DNA of 64,000 bases. It comes from Tillus elongatus. Lineage: Eukaryota > Arthropoda > Insecta > Coleoptera > Cleridae. Shown here piece after piece: positions 1 through 12,800 of this stretch. Positions within the stretch are counted from its first letter, which is position 1. Every line of letters starts with the position of its first letter. A program made the position numbers and the translations under genes. The notes under the pieces were generated by a model. It saw only the letters and a program-made list of their open reading frames with translations, did not search any database and had not been told where the DNA came from. The stretch spans positions 71,514,082 to 71,578,081 of the forward strand of contig OZ023270.1 of NCBI GenBank assembly GCA_964006375.1. Reading direction: 5' to 3'.

Positions 1-1230
1 CCTATATTGCCAGTTTTTTTAGTAAATTCTATAAGGTTAGAGTTTTATTTTTGCTATTTTTTAAGGGATGTTGCATCGAAAATCGCTCTTTTGAGACTGA
101 GTGTCCAGACGAAAGTGCTTTGTTTGAATTTTTTATGCGCACCTGAAAGAACACGCTGATCAAAAGAAAACCTCAGCATATAGAAAACCCGGAACAGAGA
201 ATTATTTTTAATTGTTAGCCGGGCTATATTTCCGATCCGTACAAAGTGCGAAATAATTAATTTCAATTGTAAAAAACCCTCATCAAGCAACTTTTATGCT
301 CTGGAGGAAAAAGTCTCCTTTAAAAATTCCCCCACGATCGTCGAGTGATCCAACTAAACAATTGCCAATTAAATAAAATTAGCACATCGGAAAATCCTCG
401 AAAAACAATTGGTCCGCTGCGAAGAGTGTGCGATTTTTTGCTCTGGACGCCAATAAATTCCAGTTTGTTATCGGCTGCCTTTCGCGTTTCGGCCGCAGAC
501 GAACAAACTTACGTCCGGCCGCAGAGCAGACAAGGAGAACAAGCGAAAGTAGATGCGCCCGCTAGATCTGAATCGCTCTCGAAGTTCGTATATGCAAAAA
601 AGAACCCTTAGTGAGGTATCTATTTGAAATATTGGTTTATATTTATCATCTGGCAATGCTTTCCCCTTTTCCGGTTTTCTTTTATGCCCTCTCTCATACG
701 CAAAGCTGTTCGATTTTGTTTTTTGCTTTAAATACAGGGGATTAAAATAATACCTTATTAAGCTTGGAATTTATTTCGGCGAGAAGCTCTCTCTATCTTT
801 GAAAGAGAATTACGGAGAATCTAGAGGAGATTTTAGAGGGAAAGTCTGCTGCTTCTTGTGCGTATATAAGAGATTTTAAAAAATCACCATAACAGCCATG
901 AAATTGAAATGTTTGACGTGAAACTGAATATTATGCACCAGGTTCCTTTGGATGCCTTCCAAATTTATATTATGCATTAGTATAATGCAGACATTTTTCA
1001 GTTGTGATTGCTTGTAAAACATGACATTTCGGTCAAAATTTAGCACTGCTTCTAAGTGGATGATAAAACCTTAGGTTCCATATATTATTTAGTGCGGATA
1101 CAGTAAGCAGTCTTTATTTTAATTACAAACACTTTGGTAAACTAATAAGTGAATACAGGCGTAAAGACTTCACATGAGCTACTTTTCTGTAAGCGGTTTT
1201 GCTTTAATGGCATTGAAAGAATGAACTGAT
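1..1230. other. Non-coding stretch, nothing recognised
   Basis: No convincing coding region or repeat. A relatively GC-rich block at about 430-570 has repeated GGCCGCAGA-like strings and stands out from AT-rich surroundings, so it could be a 5' exon or a regulatory element, but there is no homology I recognise. The open frames here are short and on both strands. Confidence 0.4.
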
Positions 1231-1239
1231 TCAATATTG

Positions 1240-1344
1240 GAAGCTATAATGAGCACCTATTAGTTCACTTTGTATAACCCAATTCACCATAACATATTTT
1301 TCGGACCTGATGATCGTTTCGTTAACTAAGTAAGCGGCATCAAA
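1240..1344 (-). repeat. Degenerate copy of hammerhead-like short retroposon family
   Basis: Read on the minus strand, this matches the 53948-54164 element: a GTTAACGAAACGATCATCAGGTC-like block at 1344-1305, then TATGTTATGGTGAATTGGG, then a GTGCTCATTATAGCTTCC-like tail near 1260-1242. The CTGANGA box is degenerate (TTGATGC). The copy is interrupted on its right by the sequence at 1345-1471. Confidence 0.55.
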
Positions 1345-1484
1345 CTTGTGCAGACTAGTTCAAGGCACAGTGATTTTGGAATGGGTGGAGTAAGACTAAG
1401 GGTATGCACAATCAACCAAAGGTTGCAGTGTTATCGGGGCGGCAAGGCCGCGGACGAGCCCTGAGGAAAAAAAGCGGCATCAAA
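1332..1484. repeat. 127-bp segment flanked by a 13-bp direct repeat
   Basis: The 13-mer AAGCGGCATCAAA occurs at 1332-1344 and again at 1472-1484. The 127 bp between end in an A-run (1466-1471), as expected for a retroposed RNA or SINE with its target-site duplication. The insert contains a GTTCAAGGC string near 1358 (B-box-like) and a GC-rich hairpin-like stretch near 1437-1462. I do not recognise the parent RNA. Confidence 0.5.
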
Positions 1485-1502
1485 GGGATCAATAAACTAA
1501 TT

Positions 1503-1545
1503 CTGGATGCAGCAAGTGCGTTATGGTAACGAATTTTCATAAGAG
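1503..1545 (+). repeat. TIR fragment of the GCAGCAAGTGCG MITE-like family
   Basis: Contains GATGCAGCAAGTGCGTTATG followed by GTAACGAATTTTCAT. The same end sequence recurs at 14622, 31105, 31295 (inverted), 36945-36990 (inverted), 42838 (inverted), 43854, 50600 (inverted) and 57008 (inverted), so it is a dispersed terminal repeat. Confidence 0.6.
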
Positions 1546-3289
1546 TAATATATAACATAATAGTGATTTTGCCTTATATATAAAGTTTAAAAAATTACTT
1601 TATTTAATGAGGAACAGTAAAAAAGGGGAAAGAAGGTCAAGCAAAAACATGATCTCGCACATAAATATTTACACAGTAATTTGGATACAAAACTCAAGTA
1701 AATCAATCGATAAACAGGAAATATACTCAACAAAAAATACACTAGAAAGCTGAACATAAAAATAAAATCCTGTGGTTCATGCATTGAGGGTGATTGTATG
1801 CATGCCGAAGGTGAAGAAGAAACCCCAGGACGAAGAGAGTTTCTACCCCCTCCCCCAATATGGTTGCTGTGCGAATATGGGTGTTGTGCGGGGGTAGACA
1901 AGGTTTAAAGGAGGTATTGCTGCAGAATGTGAAAAATACATCTTTTCAGAGTCCGACTAAGTGCTTTTTTAAAGCATTTTCTACTCATATTTCCTTCCAG
2001 CCCAGCACCGCTATTCATTCTTGGTCCCTTAACCTTATTGGGGGTTGTTTGCAACAAATTTATCTTGTGGCTTGTGCATCCAAGGGCGTTTTTAGCATGT
2101 TTCCGAAAAAAAAAGCCGTCCATGCAGTAAACTGCGAATTTACCGATATTACATTTCAGCTTGTCGCCTATAATGTCTTTTTCAGATAATATAGAATGCA
2201 CCACTAAATTAAATAAGTTCACTTACATTATCATTTCTTTTTTATTTTTATATTACATATATAAACACAAGATAAGTATAATTAAGGGGAGTCCTTAATG
2301 AATATTGGTGCAACACAAATTTGAAAAGTAGAGAAATTATTTAGAGCGTGTTAACAGTCATAAATTTGATTACATCATGCCACAGTAGTATTTTGATCAT
2401 AAAAAATTGCTTAAAACTATATGCTCACAAAAATTAGTAAAATACATTTATAAAATCTAATAAAAAAACAACAGTTTCGTAATTTGCTAAGGGGTTATGA
2501 TACGTGATGGAACATCAAACTCACTGTGCCGCAGCATAATATTATTCTCAGCATAGATCATTGGTTGCGGCCGTACTCACCCCATGTCGCATACGCGTGA
2601 CAGTGCAAAAATAGGTAGCCGCATTATCACATCTCTCTAGAAATTGTATCATGTCTAAAACCTAAATTTGAGGCTACATTTCCAATTTGATATTGACAAT
2701 AAATAACACTACCACAGAATGACAAACGACAGCGGAGCTCCAATAGGGACGCAGTCTAACAAGGTTGTCAGATTAAATTAGGATTGGAGGGATAAATTAA
2801 AAACCATGAGAAATGGGTAAATAGAAATTTGCAGGTATTAGATACAGCTATGGATTACGGTATTTTTTTACTAAATGATAGAATTAAATTTTACAAAATG
2901 TTTTCTTTATTATCAGAAGTGGTGAAAATTTGAAATGTTTATGCATGAAAGGTTTAACTACATGAAATTTATGAAGATCTGCGACCCCGGTAAGAAACAG
3001 CTACATCTTGACATGTTGCAATAATTGTAACTTTCATTGTTCAGATTTTTATCTACGATTTATTTAAATAGCACAGCAGGTGACGTCATCTGTCTTTATT
3101 CAACACTATAGATCTTGCATTACAGAATTTGAAGTAGTGTCGAAAATTATTTTATTATCAGTTTCGAATAACTTTTTTCTTTGATCAACGACTTGAAAAT
3201 TGGTACGCAACCACGTCTATCTAGGTTGTTTTAAGTTGTAAATGTTCGTTTCAATCACTTATACAATTTGAAAGATATTGCGGTAAAAA

Positions 3290-3290
<1 letters not shown>
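1546..3290. other. Non-coding stretch, nothing recognised
   Basis: AT-rich sequence. Opposed open frames near 1587-2222 overlap on both strands, have compositionally random proteins and match no family I know. No tRNA, TIR or LINE signature seen. Confidence 0.4.

Positions 3291-3292
<2 letters not shown>

Positions 3293-3370
<78 letters not shown>
3293..3370. repeat. (TA)n microsatellite
   Basis: About 78 bp of uninterrupted TA. One of nine long TA tracts of 66-101 bp in the window. Confidence 0.95.
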
Positions 3371-3371
<1 letters not shown>

Positions 3372-3870
3372 CACTTAGTGAAATGTATCACAATGTATCA
3401 CGACATCTCGTAAAATTTTCTAATTAAGATATTTAAAAACAGTTGCAAATACAGGGTGTAACAATATTACTTACAGCCTCATACTTCAAAAATCCACACA
3501 TATTTAACTACTTTTTGTACTTTCCCCCCTTTCCAAATAGTTTTGCCATGTATGCTGTCAATTTTTTCGCAAATTATGTCCTGTTTTTCTTTATGACAAA
3601 TCGTATGTCTACGGACATACATTTCTTCGGTATCTAAGGAATTTGGGAAGCGTGTATTTTTAGAAAAACGTCAACTATTTTTATATGAAACAAATCTAGA
3701 AGAATGATCACAACAGATGGTCTCTAAATGTATCACTTTGATCGTTTACGTTTAGAATTTTAATTAAGGTGATGCAAGGAAACCATTAGCAAAGAAATGG
3801 TCTTTTTATGATCAGTACTTAGTAGTATTATCAGAAGAGAAAACAACTATATTGTAAGATCTGTACAACC

Positions 3871-3873
<3 letters not shown>
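3371..3873. other. Non-coding stretch between two TA tracts
   Basis: No gene or repeat recognised. A 64-codon Phe-rich open frame at 3443-3637 looks like chance. Confidence 0.4.

Positions 3874-3940
<67 letters not shown>
3874..3940. repeat. (AT)n microsatellite
   Basis: About 67 bp of uninterrupted AT. Confidence 0.95.
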
Positions 3941-3941
<1 letters not shown>

Positions 3942-4086
3942 CAGAGTACAAATAGCGATTTAAGTTTCTTTTCTGGATATGCAAGATTTAATTTTTATAC
4001 GAGGATGCATTAAAAAGTCTTTAACTTGGGCATACTATGGAAGCAAAAAAGATTTGAATTTAAATTGTTTGTTTGTTCTACATAAT

Positions 4087-4229
4087 CTTATTGTATTTAC
4101 TACATACAGACTTGGAGATACTTCTCTGGCTTCACTGTAAAGACAGAGAAGTACTCTCCAAGTTTGTATGTAGTATGGACCAGTTTCACCAAGTAAGGAC
4201 AACAACAATCAATGAACTTATTGTATTTA
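4087..4229 (+). mobile_element. Hairpin-headed short retroposon with 13-bp TSD
   Basis: A 117-bp insertion (4100-4216) flanked by perfect copies of CTTATTGTATTTA at 4087-4099 and 4217-4229. It opens with a ~30-bp inverted repeat: CTACATACAGACTTGGAGA at 4100 faces TCTCCAAGTTTGTATGTAG at 4155-4173, with a ~15-nt loop. After the hairpin comes a tail reading GTTTCACCAAGTAAGGACAA, then CAA-rich sequence. The same tail follows hairpins near 18640-18745 and 56260-56450, so this is a family. No pol III boxes seen. Confidence 0.7.
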
Positions 4230-4249
4230 AATACATCTCTAAATAATCT

Positions 4250-4860
4250 GTTACTTAGCTCTTCAAATTGTCTCCACATCTTCTATCACCTCATCGTTGT
4301 CAGAAAATTTGAATCAAAACTTTTTTAGTCGAGATAAGATATGAGATTCGGACGGAGCCAAATCTGGTGAATATGCTTGTAAAGGTATTCTAGTATCGAA
4401 CCCTTAATCACGAATCGTTCCCATGGCCACATGTAATTTGGGTGCAGGGTCATGGTCTTGTAAAAACACTTTTAGATAGCTGCAGTCCATTTTTTGTCTT
4501 AACTTTTTTTCGTCGAGTGGTTATGCGAATAATAGTTCCCAGTTATTATTGCACCTATATCCGGAGAGTTAATCACGGCAATTCCAATATATTGAAATAA
4601 GAACTTTCCAGTAGTTTTTTCAACGCAGAACTTTAAACCTTAGAGAACCAGATTGTTTCCATTTCATCCATTTTTTTTTTCCTTGGCTGGGAAAATGTGC
4701 CCCAAGGATCCTTTAGAGGAACGATATAATTTCAGAAGTCAACATTTTGTTCAAACTCGACATATATTAAGTAGGATGCTTCTACACCTTAGTCGCTTCT
4801 GAGCAACATTCAGACATTTGGAGATCCATTTTTAGCCGTTATTGCATGCCCAAATTAACG
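4250..4860 (-). pseudogene. Degenerate mariner transposase
   Basis: Read on the minus strand, the 4860-4800 region gives a KWISKCLNVAQKR-like motif (mariner WVPK-LN-DQKR block). Further downstream come VFLQDHDPAPKLH (4475-4430, equivalent to LHDNARPH) and YSPDLAPSESHILSRLKKF (4365-4310, equivalent to YSPDLAPSDYHLF). The catalytic third Asp lies in PSD in active mariners; here PSE is read. Several stops and frameshifts make it inactive. Mariner transposases cut and paste DNA at TA sites. Confidence 0.75.
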
Positions 4861-4937
4861 TGAAGTAGGCGAAGTGGGCGATTCAATTGTTTATATTGGC
4901 CTACGATGAAGATCAATAGTTAAGCGTAATACGCATA

Positions 4938-5136
4938 TCTCTATTGACTAAAAGACTGAAGCTAGACACTGTGGCTGGAAACTGATGCAAAAAGCAGAAT
5001 CACCCCAAAACCACGAAAATAATAACAGAGAGTTGTGCGCTAGACACGTATTTCGACAACGAAGTTGTCTTCATCAGTAGCTGTCGCTGAACAGTTTAGT
5101 TTTAAGGTGATTCTGCTTTTTGTTTCTCTATTGACT
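4938..5136 (-). mobile_element. Hammerhead-like short retroposon with 12-bp TSD
   Basis: A 175-bp insertion (4950-5124) between perfect copies of TCTCTATTGACT at 4938-4949 and 5125-5136. A perfect 17-bp inverted repeat (4988-5004 and 5106-5122) encloses a hammerhead-like core on the minus strand: CTGATGA (5077-5071), one extra A, stem GACAAC (5069-5064) with loop TTC and GTTGTC (5060-5055), then GAAA (5054-5051), then a GTC with its C at 5043. A possible helix I pairs GCTA (5081-5078) with TAGC (5042-5039). A unique tail ends at 4950. The canonical hammerhead has no extra base after CTGANGA. Confidence 0.6.
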
Positions 5137-5299
5137 GTTTTATGCTTTAAACCTTTTAAATACAGATACTCGATGATGGCTTGCTACTCCAATTTTTTTT
5201 ATTTTGACTATTTCCGTCAGTATTCTTTCTTTAATTGTATTAAGCCACCATGCTTTTACTTTTTTTAGGTGTGATTTCAAACAGACATTTCTAATAAGT

Positions 5300-5604
5300 T
5301 CCTAGCTAAGGTATGTGTGTGTGTATTTTGTTTCTTTAACGTCGGCGTATTTCCGCGACTATGGCCAATCACCGACGCCATGGAGCAGTTTCACCTCACT
5401 ATCCTGGAAATTTTTACGCCCCCTGCGATGGTCGGAACGCGCAAACATTCAATTTGCTCAAATACAATGCCAGAACCTCGGTGGATGTTACTGTTACAGT
5501 TTGTACTGAAAAAGTGAAAGGACAACCCTAGGATCGAACCCAGTACCCTTCGGTTCAGAGGCACACGTTCTTGTCCCTGAACCACCGAGGTTCTCCTAGC
5601 TAAG
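5300..5604 (-). mobile_element. tRNA-derived SINE, family A, with 11-bp TSD
   Basis: Insertion 5311-5593 flanked by TCCTAGCTAAG at 5300-5310 and 5594-5604. On the minus strand it begins GAACCTCGGTGGTTCAGGG (pol III A-box-like TGGTTCAG) and has B-box GGTTCGATCC near 5540-5530. A body shared with five other copies follows, ending at the conserved GGCCATAGTCGCGGAAATA and TTAAAGAAACAAAAT plus a CA-rich tail. About 70 bp of the body are missing relative to the 22086 copy. Confidence 0.85.
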
Positions 5605-5609
5605 CTATC

Positions 5610-6890
5610 GTAATATTTTGTTTGTCCATGGGCAAGAGGTCAAGGGTTAAACAGGTTATAATCAAATTCACAGTAGTTACAGAAAAGCTTTTACCTTTGG
5701 TAATATGTTTTTATTCTGAGCTGTACTTAATCAAATAGGAAGTAAATTAAAATAAGATTTTCCAAAGAAAGCAGCTTGTTTTGGTATACCATATGGCTCT
5801 TCGCGACTGCGTCGAAATTTTCGCTTGAGATACATTTTATGGCATATTTTTATCAAAGTTTTATTTTTGCATAACCTTTTTAGGATTGTAATACTTAAAG
5901 CAAAGCAAGTTAAGTTAATTAGGTAATAATTCTTGTAATACAAAGTCTGCGTTTAATAAACGCCAAGGGATGGATCGATTAATTTTATCTGAAATTTTAA
6001 TCTGGGAAATGACAGTCTAACAGTATCTGTGCAATATTAGAGAAGAGGCTTCAATGTTCTATTGGCGAATTATCTGACGTTCCATTCGGCAATATTAGAC
6101 AGCGATATTGAAACAATGACTCTTCTTTGCATACGTATATCTCTCGGAATGGATGTCTGGAAGGGCTGAGGGCGATCTCCTAGCTTGGAAATTTAATCAA
6201 TCGATCTATATCACCTTATATATAAAGGGGTTCCTACAGATTAATGTCTTCATACGTTCAGGCAATTGATTGATTCTCAACTTACGTCAAATATAGCCTA
6301 TCCTCTCTAGCTTGTTTGCTTAATTAACGAATTTCTAACGGGGCGGCAGCTAAGGGGAGGCAAACTATCTATCGCTACTAATAAACTCAGGAAACCGTTT
6401 ATTTTCATGGAAATTCAACGTAATGTCATTGATAATATTCAAATTTATCACTTCTAATAACGCACACAAAGACACAAACACTGGCACACAGACTTCCTGC
6501 CAAACTATATGTATACACACACATCCATATTATGTAAGGCAGAAGTTGGGAATTTTATTGGCGTCTACTGGTGCTTACTTTGCGTTCGATATGCCTGGAT
6601 ATTATTGTAATTAAATCCCCGGTACTCACAACTTAATCAATCATTTATAACGCTCAGCAAATAATATTTCAGAATTTAATGTCTTTAATTTACTCGCGGT
6701 TCTTGCGTGCAGATGGCTATATGGTTTGATTAGACAGAGTCTTATGACTATCAATTTGCATTTTCAAATTTTATTGGAGACATTTAGAAGTTTAGAAATC
6801 GAGCTTGGAATATCTGGAAATGCGTATTTGGTTTTCAAGACAACTGTTTGAAATATTAGTTATCTGTAAAAATTATCAAATTTCAAAGCA
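5610..6890. other. Non-coding stretch, nothing recognised
   Basis: No gene, tRNA or TE signature identified. It runs up to the first monomer of the satellite array without any transition repeat. Confidence 0.4.
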
Positions 6891-9800
6891 AACGATCTGG
6901 AAGTCAGGTCAGGTCAGGCAGTATTAACTGTTATTACCTAATGAGATCGCAAATGAAATCTTTTGAAATGTGGACATGGAGCAAGATGACAAACACAAGG
7001 CACGACAATAGAAATACGAATGAAACTGTGCGAGAAGGATGAGTACTTAAAAACGATCTGGAAGTCAGGTCAGGTCAGGCAGTATTAGCTGTTCTTACCT
7101 AATGACATCGCAAATGAAATCTTTTGAAATGTGGACATAGAGCAAGATAACAAGCACAAGGCACAACAATAGAAATACGAATGAAACTGTGCGAGAAGGA
7201 TGCGTACTTAAAAACGATCTGGAAGTCAGGTCAGGTCAGGCAGTATTAGCTGTTATTACCTAATGAGATCTCAAATGAAATCTTTTGAAATGTGGACATG
7301 GAGCAAGATGACAAACACAAAGCACGACAATAGAAATACGAATGAAACTGTGCGAGAAGGATGCGTACTTAAAAACGATCTGGAAGTCGGGTCAGGTCAG
7401 TCAGTATTAGCTGTTATTACCTACTGACATGTCAAATGAAATCTTTTGAAATGTGGACATGCAGCAAAATGACAAACACAAGGCACGACAATAGAAATAC
7501 GAATTAAACTGTGCGAGAAGGATGCGTACTTAAAAACGATCTGGAAGTCAGGTCAGGTCAGGCAGTATTTGCTGTTATTACCTAATGAGATCTCCAATGA
7601 AGTCTTTTGAAATGTGGACATGGAGCAAGATGACAAACACAAAGCACGACAATAGAAATACGAATGAAACTGTGCGAGAAGGATGCGTACTTAAAAACGA
7701 TCTGGAAGTCGGGTCAGGTCAGTCAGTATTTGCTGTTATTACCTAATGAGATCTCAAATGAAGTCTTTTGAAATGTGAACATGGAGCAAGATGACAAACA
7801 CAAAGCACAACAATAGAAATACGAATGAAACTGTGCGAGAAGGATGCGTACTTAAAAACGATCTGGAAGTCAGGTCAGGTCAGGCAGTATTAGCTGTTAT
7901 TACCTAATGAGATCTCAAATGAAATCTTTTGAAATGTGGACATGGAGCAAGATGACAAACACAAAGCACGACAATAGAAATACGAATGAAACTGTGCGAG
8001 AAGGATGCGTACTTAAAAACGATCTGGAAGTCGGGTCAGGTCAGTCAGTATTAGCTGTTATTACCTAATGAGATCTCAAATGAAATCTTTTGAAATGTGG
8101 ACATGGAGCAAAATGACAAACACAAGGCACGACAATAGAAATACGAATGAAACTGTGCGAGAAGGATGCGTACTTAAAAACGATCTGGAAGTCAGGTCAG
8201 GTCAGGCAGTATTAGCTGTTATTACCTAATGAGATCTCAAATGAAATCTTTTGAAATGTGGACATGGAGCAAGATGACAAACACAAAGCACGACAATAGA
8301 AATACGAATGAAACTGTGCGAGAAGGATGCGTACTTAAAAACGATCTGGAAGTCGGGTCAGGTCAGTCAGTATTAGCTGTTATTACCTACTGACATGTCA
8401 AATGAAATCTTTTGAAATGTGGACATGGAGCAAAATGACAAACACAAGGCACGACAATAGAAATACGAATTAAACTGTGCGAGAAGGATGCGTACTTAAA
8501 AACGATCTGGAAGTCAGGTCAGGTCAGGCAGTATTTGCTGTTATTACCTAATGAGATCTCCAATGAAGTCTTTTGAAATGTGGACATGGAGCAAGATGAC
8601 AAACACAAAGCACGACAATAGAAATACGAATGAAACTGTGCGAGAAGGATGCGTACTTAAAAACGATCTGGAAGTCAGGTCAGGTCAGGCAGTATTTGCT
8701 GTTATTACCTAATGAGATCTCCAATGAAGTCTTTTGAAATGTGGACATGGAGCAAGATGACAAACACAAAGCACGACAATAGAAATACGAATGAAACTGT
8801 ACGAGAAGGATGCGTACTTAAAAACGATCTGGAAGTCAGGTCAGGTCAGGCAGTATTAGCTGTTATTACCTAATGAGATCTCAAATGAAATCTTTTGAAA
8901 TGTGGACATGGAGCAAGATGACAAACACAAAGCACGACAATAGAAATACGAATGAAACTGTGCGAGAAGGATGCGTACTTAAAAACGATTTGGAAGTCGG
9001 GTCAGGTCAGTCAGTATTAGCTGTTATTACCTACTGACATGTCAAATGAAATCTTTTGAAATGTGGACATGGAGCAAAATGACAAACACAAGGAACGACA
9101 ATAGAAATACGAATTAAACTGTGCGAGAAGGATGCGTACTTAAAAACGATCTGGAAGTCAGGTCAGGTCAGGCAGTATTTGCTGTTATTACCTAATGAGA
9201 TCTCCAATGAAGTCTTTTGAAATGTGGACATGGAGCAAGATGACAAACACAAAGCACGCCAATAGAAATACGAATGAAACTGTGCGAGAAGGATGCGTAC
9301 TTAAAAACGATCTGGAAGTCGGGTCAGGTCAGTCAGTATTTGCTGTTATTACCTAATGAGATCTCAAATGAAATCTTTTGAAATGTGGACATGGAGCAAG
9401 ATGACAAACACAAAGCACGACAATAGAAATGCGAATGAAACTGTGCGAGAAGGATGCGTACTTAAAAACGATCTGGAAGTCGGGTCAGGTCAGTCAGTAT
9501 TAGCTGTTATTACCTAATGACATCGCAAATGAAATCTTTTGAAATGTGAACATGGAGCAAGATGACAAACACAAGGCACAACAATAGAAATATGAATGAA
9601 ACTGTGCGTGGAGGATGGATACTTAAAAACGATCTGGAAATCAGGTCAGGTCAGGCAGTATTAGCTGTTATTACCTAATGACATCTCAATAAAATATTTT
9701 GAAATGTGGACATGGAGCAAAATGACAAACACAAGGCACGACAATAGAAATACGAATTAAACTGTGCGAGAAGGATGCGTACTTAAAAACGATCTGGAAG

Positions 9801-12800
9801 TCAGGTCAGGTCAGGCAGTATTTGCTGTTATTACCTAATGAGATCTCCAATGAAGTCTTTTGAAATGTGGACATGGAGCAAGATGACAAACACAAAGCAC
9901 GACAATAGAAATACGAATGAAACTGTGCGAGAAGGATGCGTACTTAAAAACGATCTGGAAGTCGGGTCAGGTCAGTCAGTATTTGCTGTTATTACCTAAT
10001 GACATCGCAAATGAAATCTTTTGAAATGTGAACATGGAGCAAGATGACAAACACAAAGCACAACAATAGAAATACGAATGAAACTGTGCGAGAAGGATGC
10101 GTACTTAAAAACGATCTGGAAGTCGGGTCAGGTCAGTCAGTATTAGCTGTTATTACCTAATGAGATCTCAAATGAAATCTTTTGAAATGTGGACATGGAG
10201 CAAGATGACAAACACAAAGCACGACAATAGAAATACGAATGAAACTGTGCGAGAAGGATGCGTACTTAAAAACGATCTGGAAGTCGGGTCAGGTCAGTCA
10301 GTATTAGCTGTTATTACCTACTGACATGTCAAATGAAATCTTTTGAAATGTGGACATGGAGCAAAATGACAAACACAAGGCACGACAATAGAAATACGAA
10401 TTAAACTGTGCGAGAAGGATGCGTACTTAAAAACGATCTGGAAGTCAGGTCAGGTCAGGCAGTATTTGCTGTTATTACCTAATGAGATCTCCAATGAAGT
10501 CTTTTGAAATGTGGACATGGAGCAAGATGACAAACACAAAGCACGACAATAGAAATACGAATGAAACTGTGCGAGAAGGATGCGTACTTAAAAACGATCT
10601 GGAAGTCGGGTCAGGTCAGTCAGTATTTGCTGTTATTACCTAATGAGATCTCAAATGAAATCTTTTGAAATGTGGACATGGAGCAAGATGACAAACACAA
10701 AGCACGACAATAGAAATACGAATGAAACTGTGCGAGAAGGATGCGTACTTAAAAACGATCTGGAAGTCAGGTCAGGTCAGGCAGTATTAGCTGTTATTAC
10801 CTAATGAGATCTCAAATGAAATCTTTTGAAATGTGGACATGGAGCAAGATGACAAACACAAAGCACGACAATAGAAATACGAATGAAACTGTGCGAGAAG
10901 GATGCGTACTTAAAAACGATTTGGAAGTCGGGTCAGGTCAGTCAGTATTAGCTGTTATTACCTACTGACATGTCAAATGAAATCTTTTGAAATGTGGACA
11001 TGGAGCAAAATGACAAACACAAGGAACGACAATAGAAATACGAATTAAACTGTGCGAGAAGGATGCGTACTTAAAAACGATCTGGAAGTCAGGTCAGGTC
11101 AGGCAGTATTTGCTGTTATTACCTAATGAGATCTCCAATGAAGTCTTTTGAAATGTGGACATGGAGCAAGATGACAAACACAAAGCACGCCAATAGAAAT
11201 ACGAATGAAACTGTGCGAGAAGGATGCGTACTTAAAAACGATCTGGAAGTCGGGTCAGGTCAGTCAGTATTTGCTGTTATTACCTAATGAGATCTCAAAT
11301 GAAATCTTTTGAAATGTGGACATGGAGCAAGATGACAAACACAAAGCACGACAATAGAAATGCGAATGAAACTGTGCGAGAAGGATGCGTACTTAAAAAC
11401 GATCTGGAAGTCGGGTCAGGTCAGTCAGTATTAGCTGTTATTACCTAATGACATCGCAAATGAAATCTTTTGAAATGTGAACATGGAGCAAGATGACAAA
11501 CACAAGGCACAACAATAGAAATATGAATGAAACTGTGCGTGGAGGATGGATACTTAAAAACGATCTGGAAATCAGGTCAGGTCAGGCAGTATTAGCTGTT
11601 ATTACCTAATGACATCTCAATAAAATATTTTGAAATGTGGACATGGAGCAAAATGACAAACACAAGGCACGACAATAGAAATACGAATTAAACTGTGCGA
11701 GAAGGATGCGTACTTAAAAACGATCTGGAAGTCAGGTCAGGTCAGGCAGTATTTGCTGTTATTACCTAATGAGATCTCCAATGAAGTCTTTTGAAATGTG
11801 GACATGGAGCAAGATGACAAACACAAAGCACGACAATAGAAATACGAATGAAACTGTGCGAGAAGGATGCGTACTTAAAAACGATCTGGAAGTCGGGTCA
11901 GGTCAGTCAGTATTTGCTGTTATTACCTAATGACATCGCAAATGAAATCTTTTGAAATGTGAACATGGAGCAAGATGACAAACACAAAGCACAACAATAG
12001 AAATACGAATGAAACTGTGCGAGAAGGATGCGTACTTAAAAACGATCTGGAAGTCGGGTCAGGTCAGTCAGTATTAGCTGTTATTACCTAATGAGATCTC
12101 AAATGAAATCTTTTGAAATGTGGACATGGAGCAAGATGACAAACACAAAGCACGACAATAGAAATACGAATGAAACTGTGCGAGAAGGATGCGTACTTAA
12201 AAACGATCTGGAAGTCGGGTCAGGTCAGTCAGTATTAGCTGTTATTACCTACTGACATGTCAAATGAAATCTTTTGAAATGTGGACATGGAGCAAAATGA
12301 CAAACACAAGGCACGACAATAGAAATACGAATTAAACTGTGCGAGAAGGATGCGTACTTAAAAACGATCTGGAAGTCAGGTCAGGTCAGGCAGTATTTGC
12401 TGTTATTACCTAATGAGATCTCCAATGAAGTCTTTTGAAATGTGGACATGGAGCAAGATGACAAACACAAAGCACGACAATAGAAATACGAATGAAACTG
12501 TGCGAGAAGGATGCGTACTTAAAAACGATCTGGAAGTCGGGTCAGGTCAGTCAGTATTTGCTGTTATTACCTAATGAGATCTCAAATGAAATCTTTTGAA
12601 ATGTGGACATGGAGCAAGATGACAAACACAAAGCACGACAATAGAAATACGAATGAAACTGTGCGAGAAGGATGCGTACTTAAAAACGATCTGGAAGTCA
12701 GGTCAGGTCAGGCAGTATTAGCTGTTATTACCTAATGAGATCTCAAATGAAATCTTTTGAAATGTGGACATGGAGCAAGATGACAAACACAAAGCACGAC

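Noticed and set aside
345..611. 88-codon frame as a first ct exon
   Set aside because: No similarity to Cut N-terminus, no convincing start context or donor; left only as a low-interest note.
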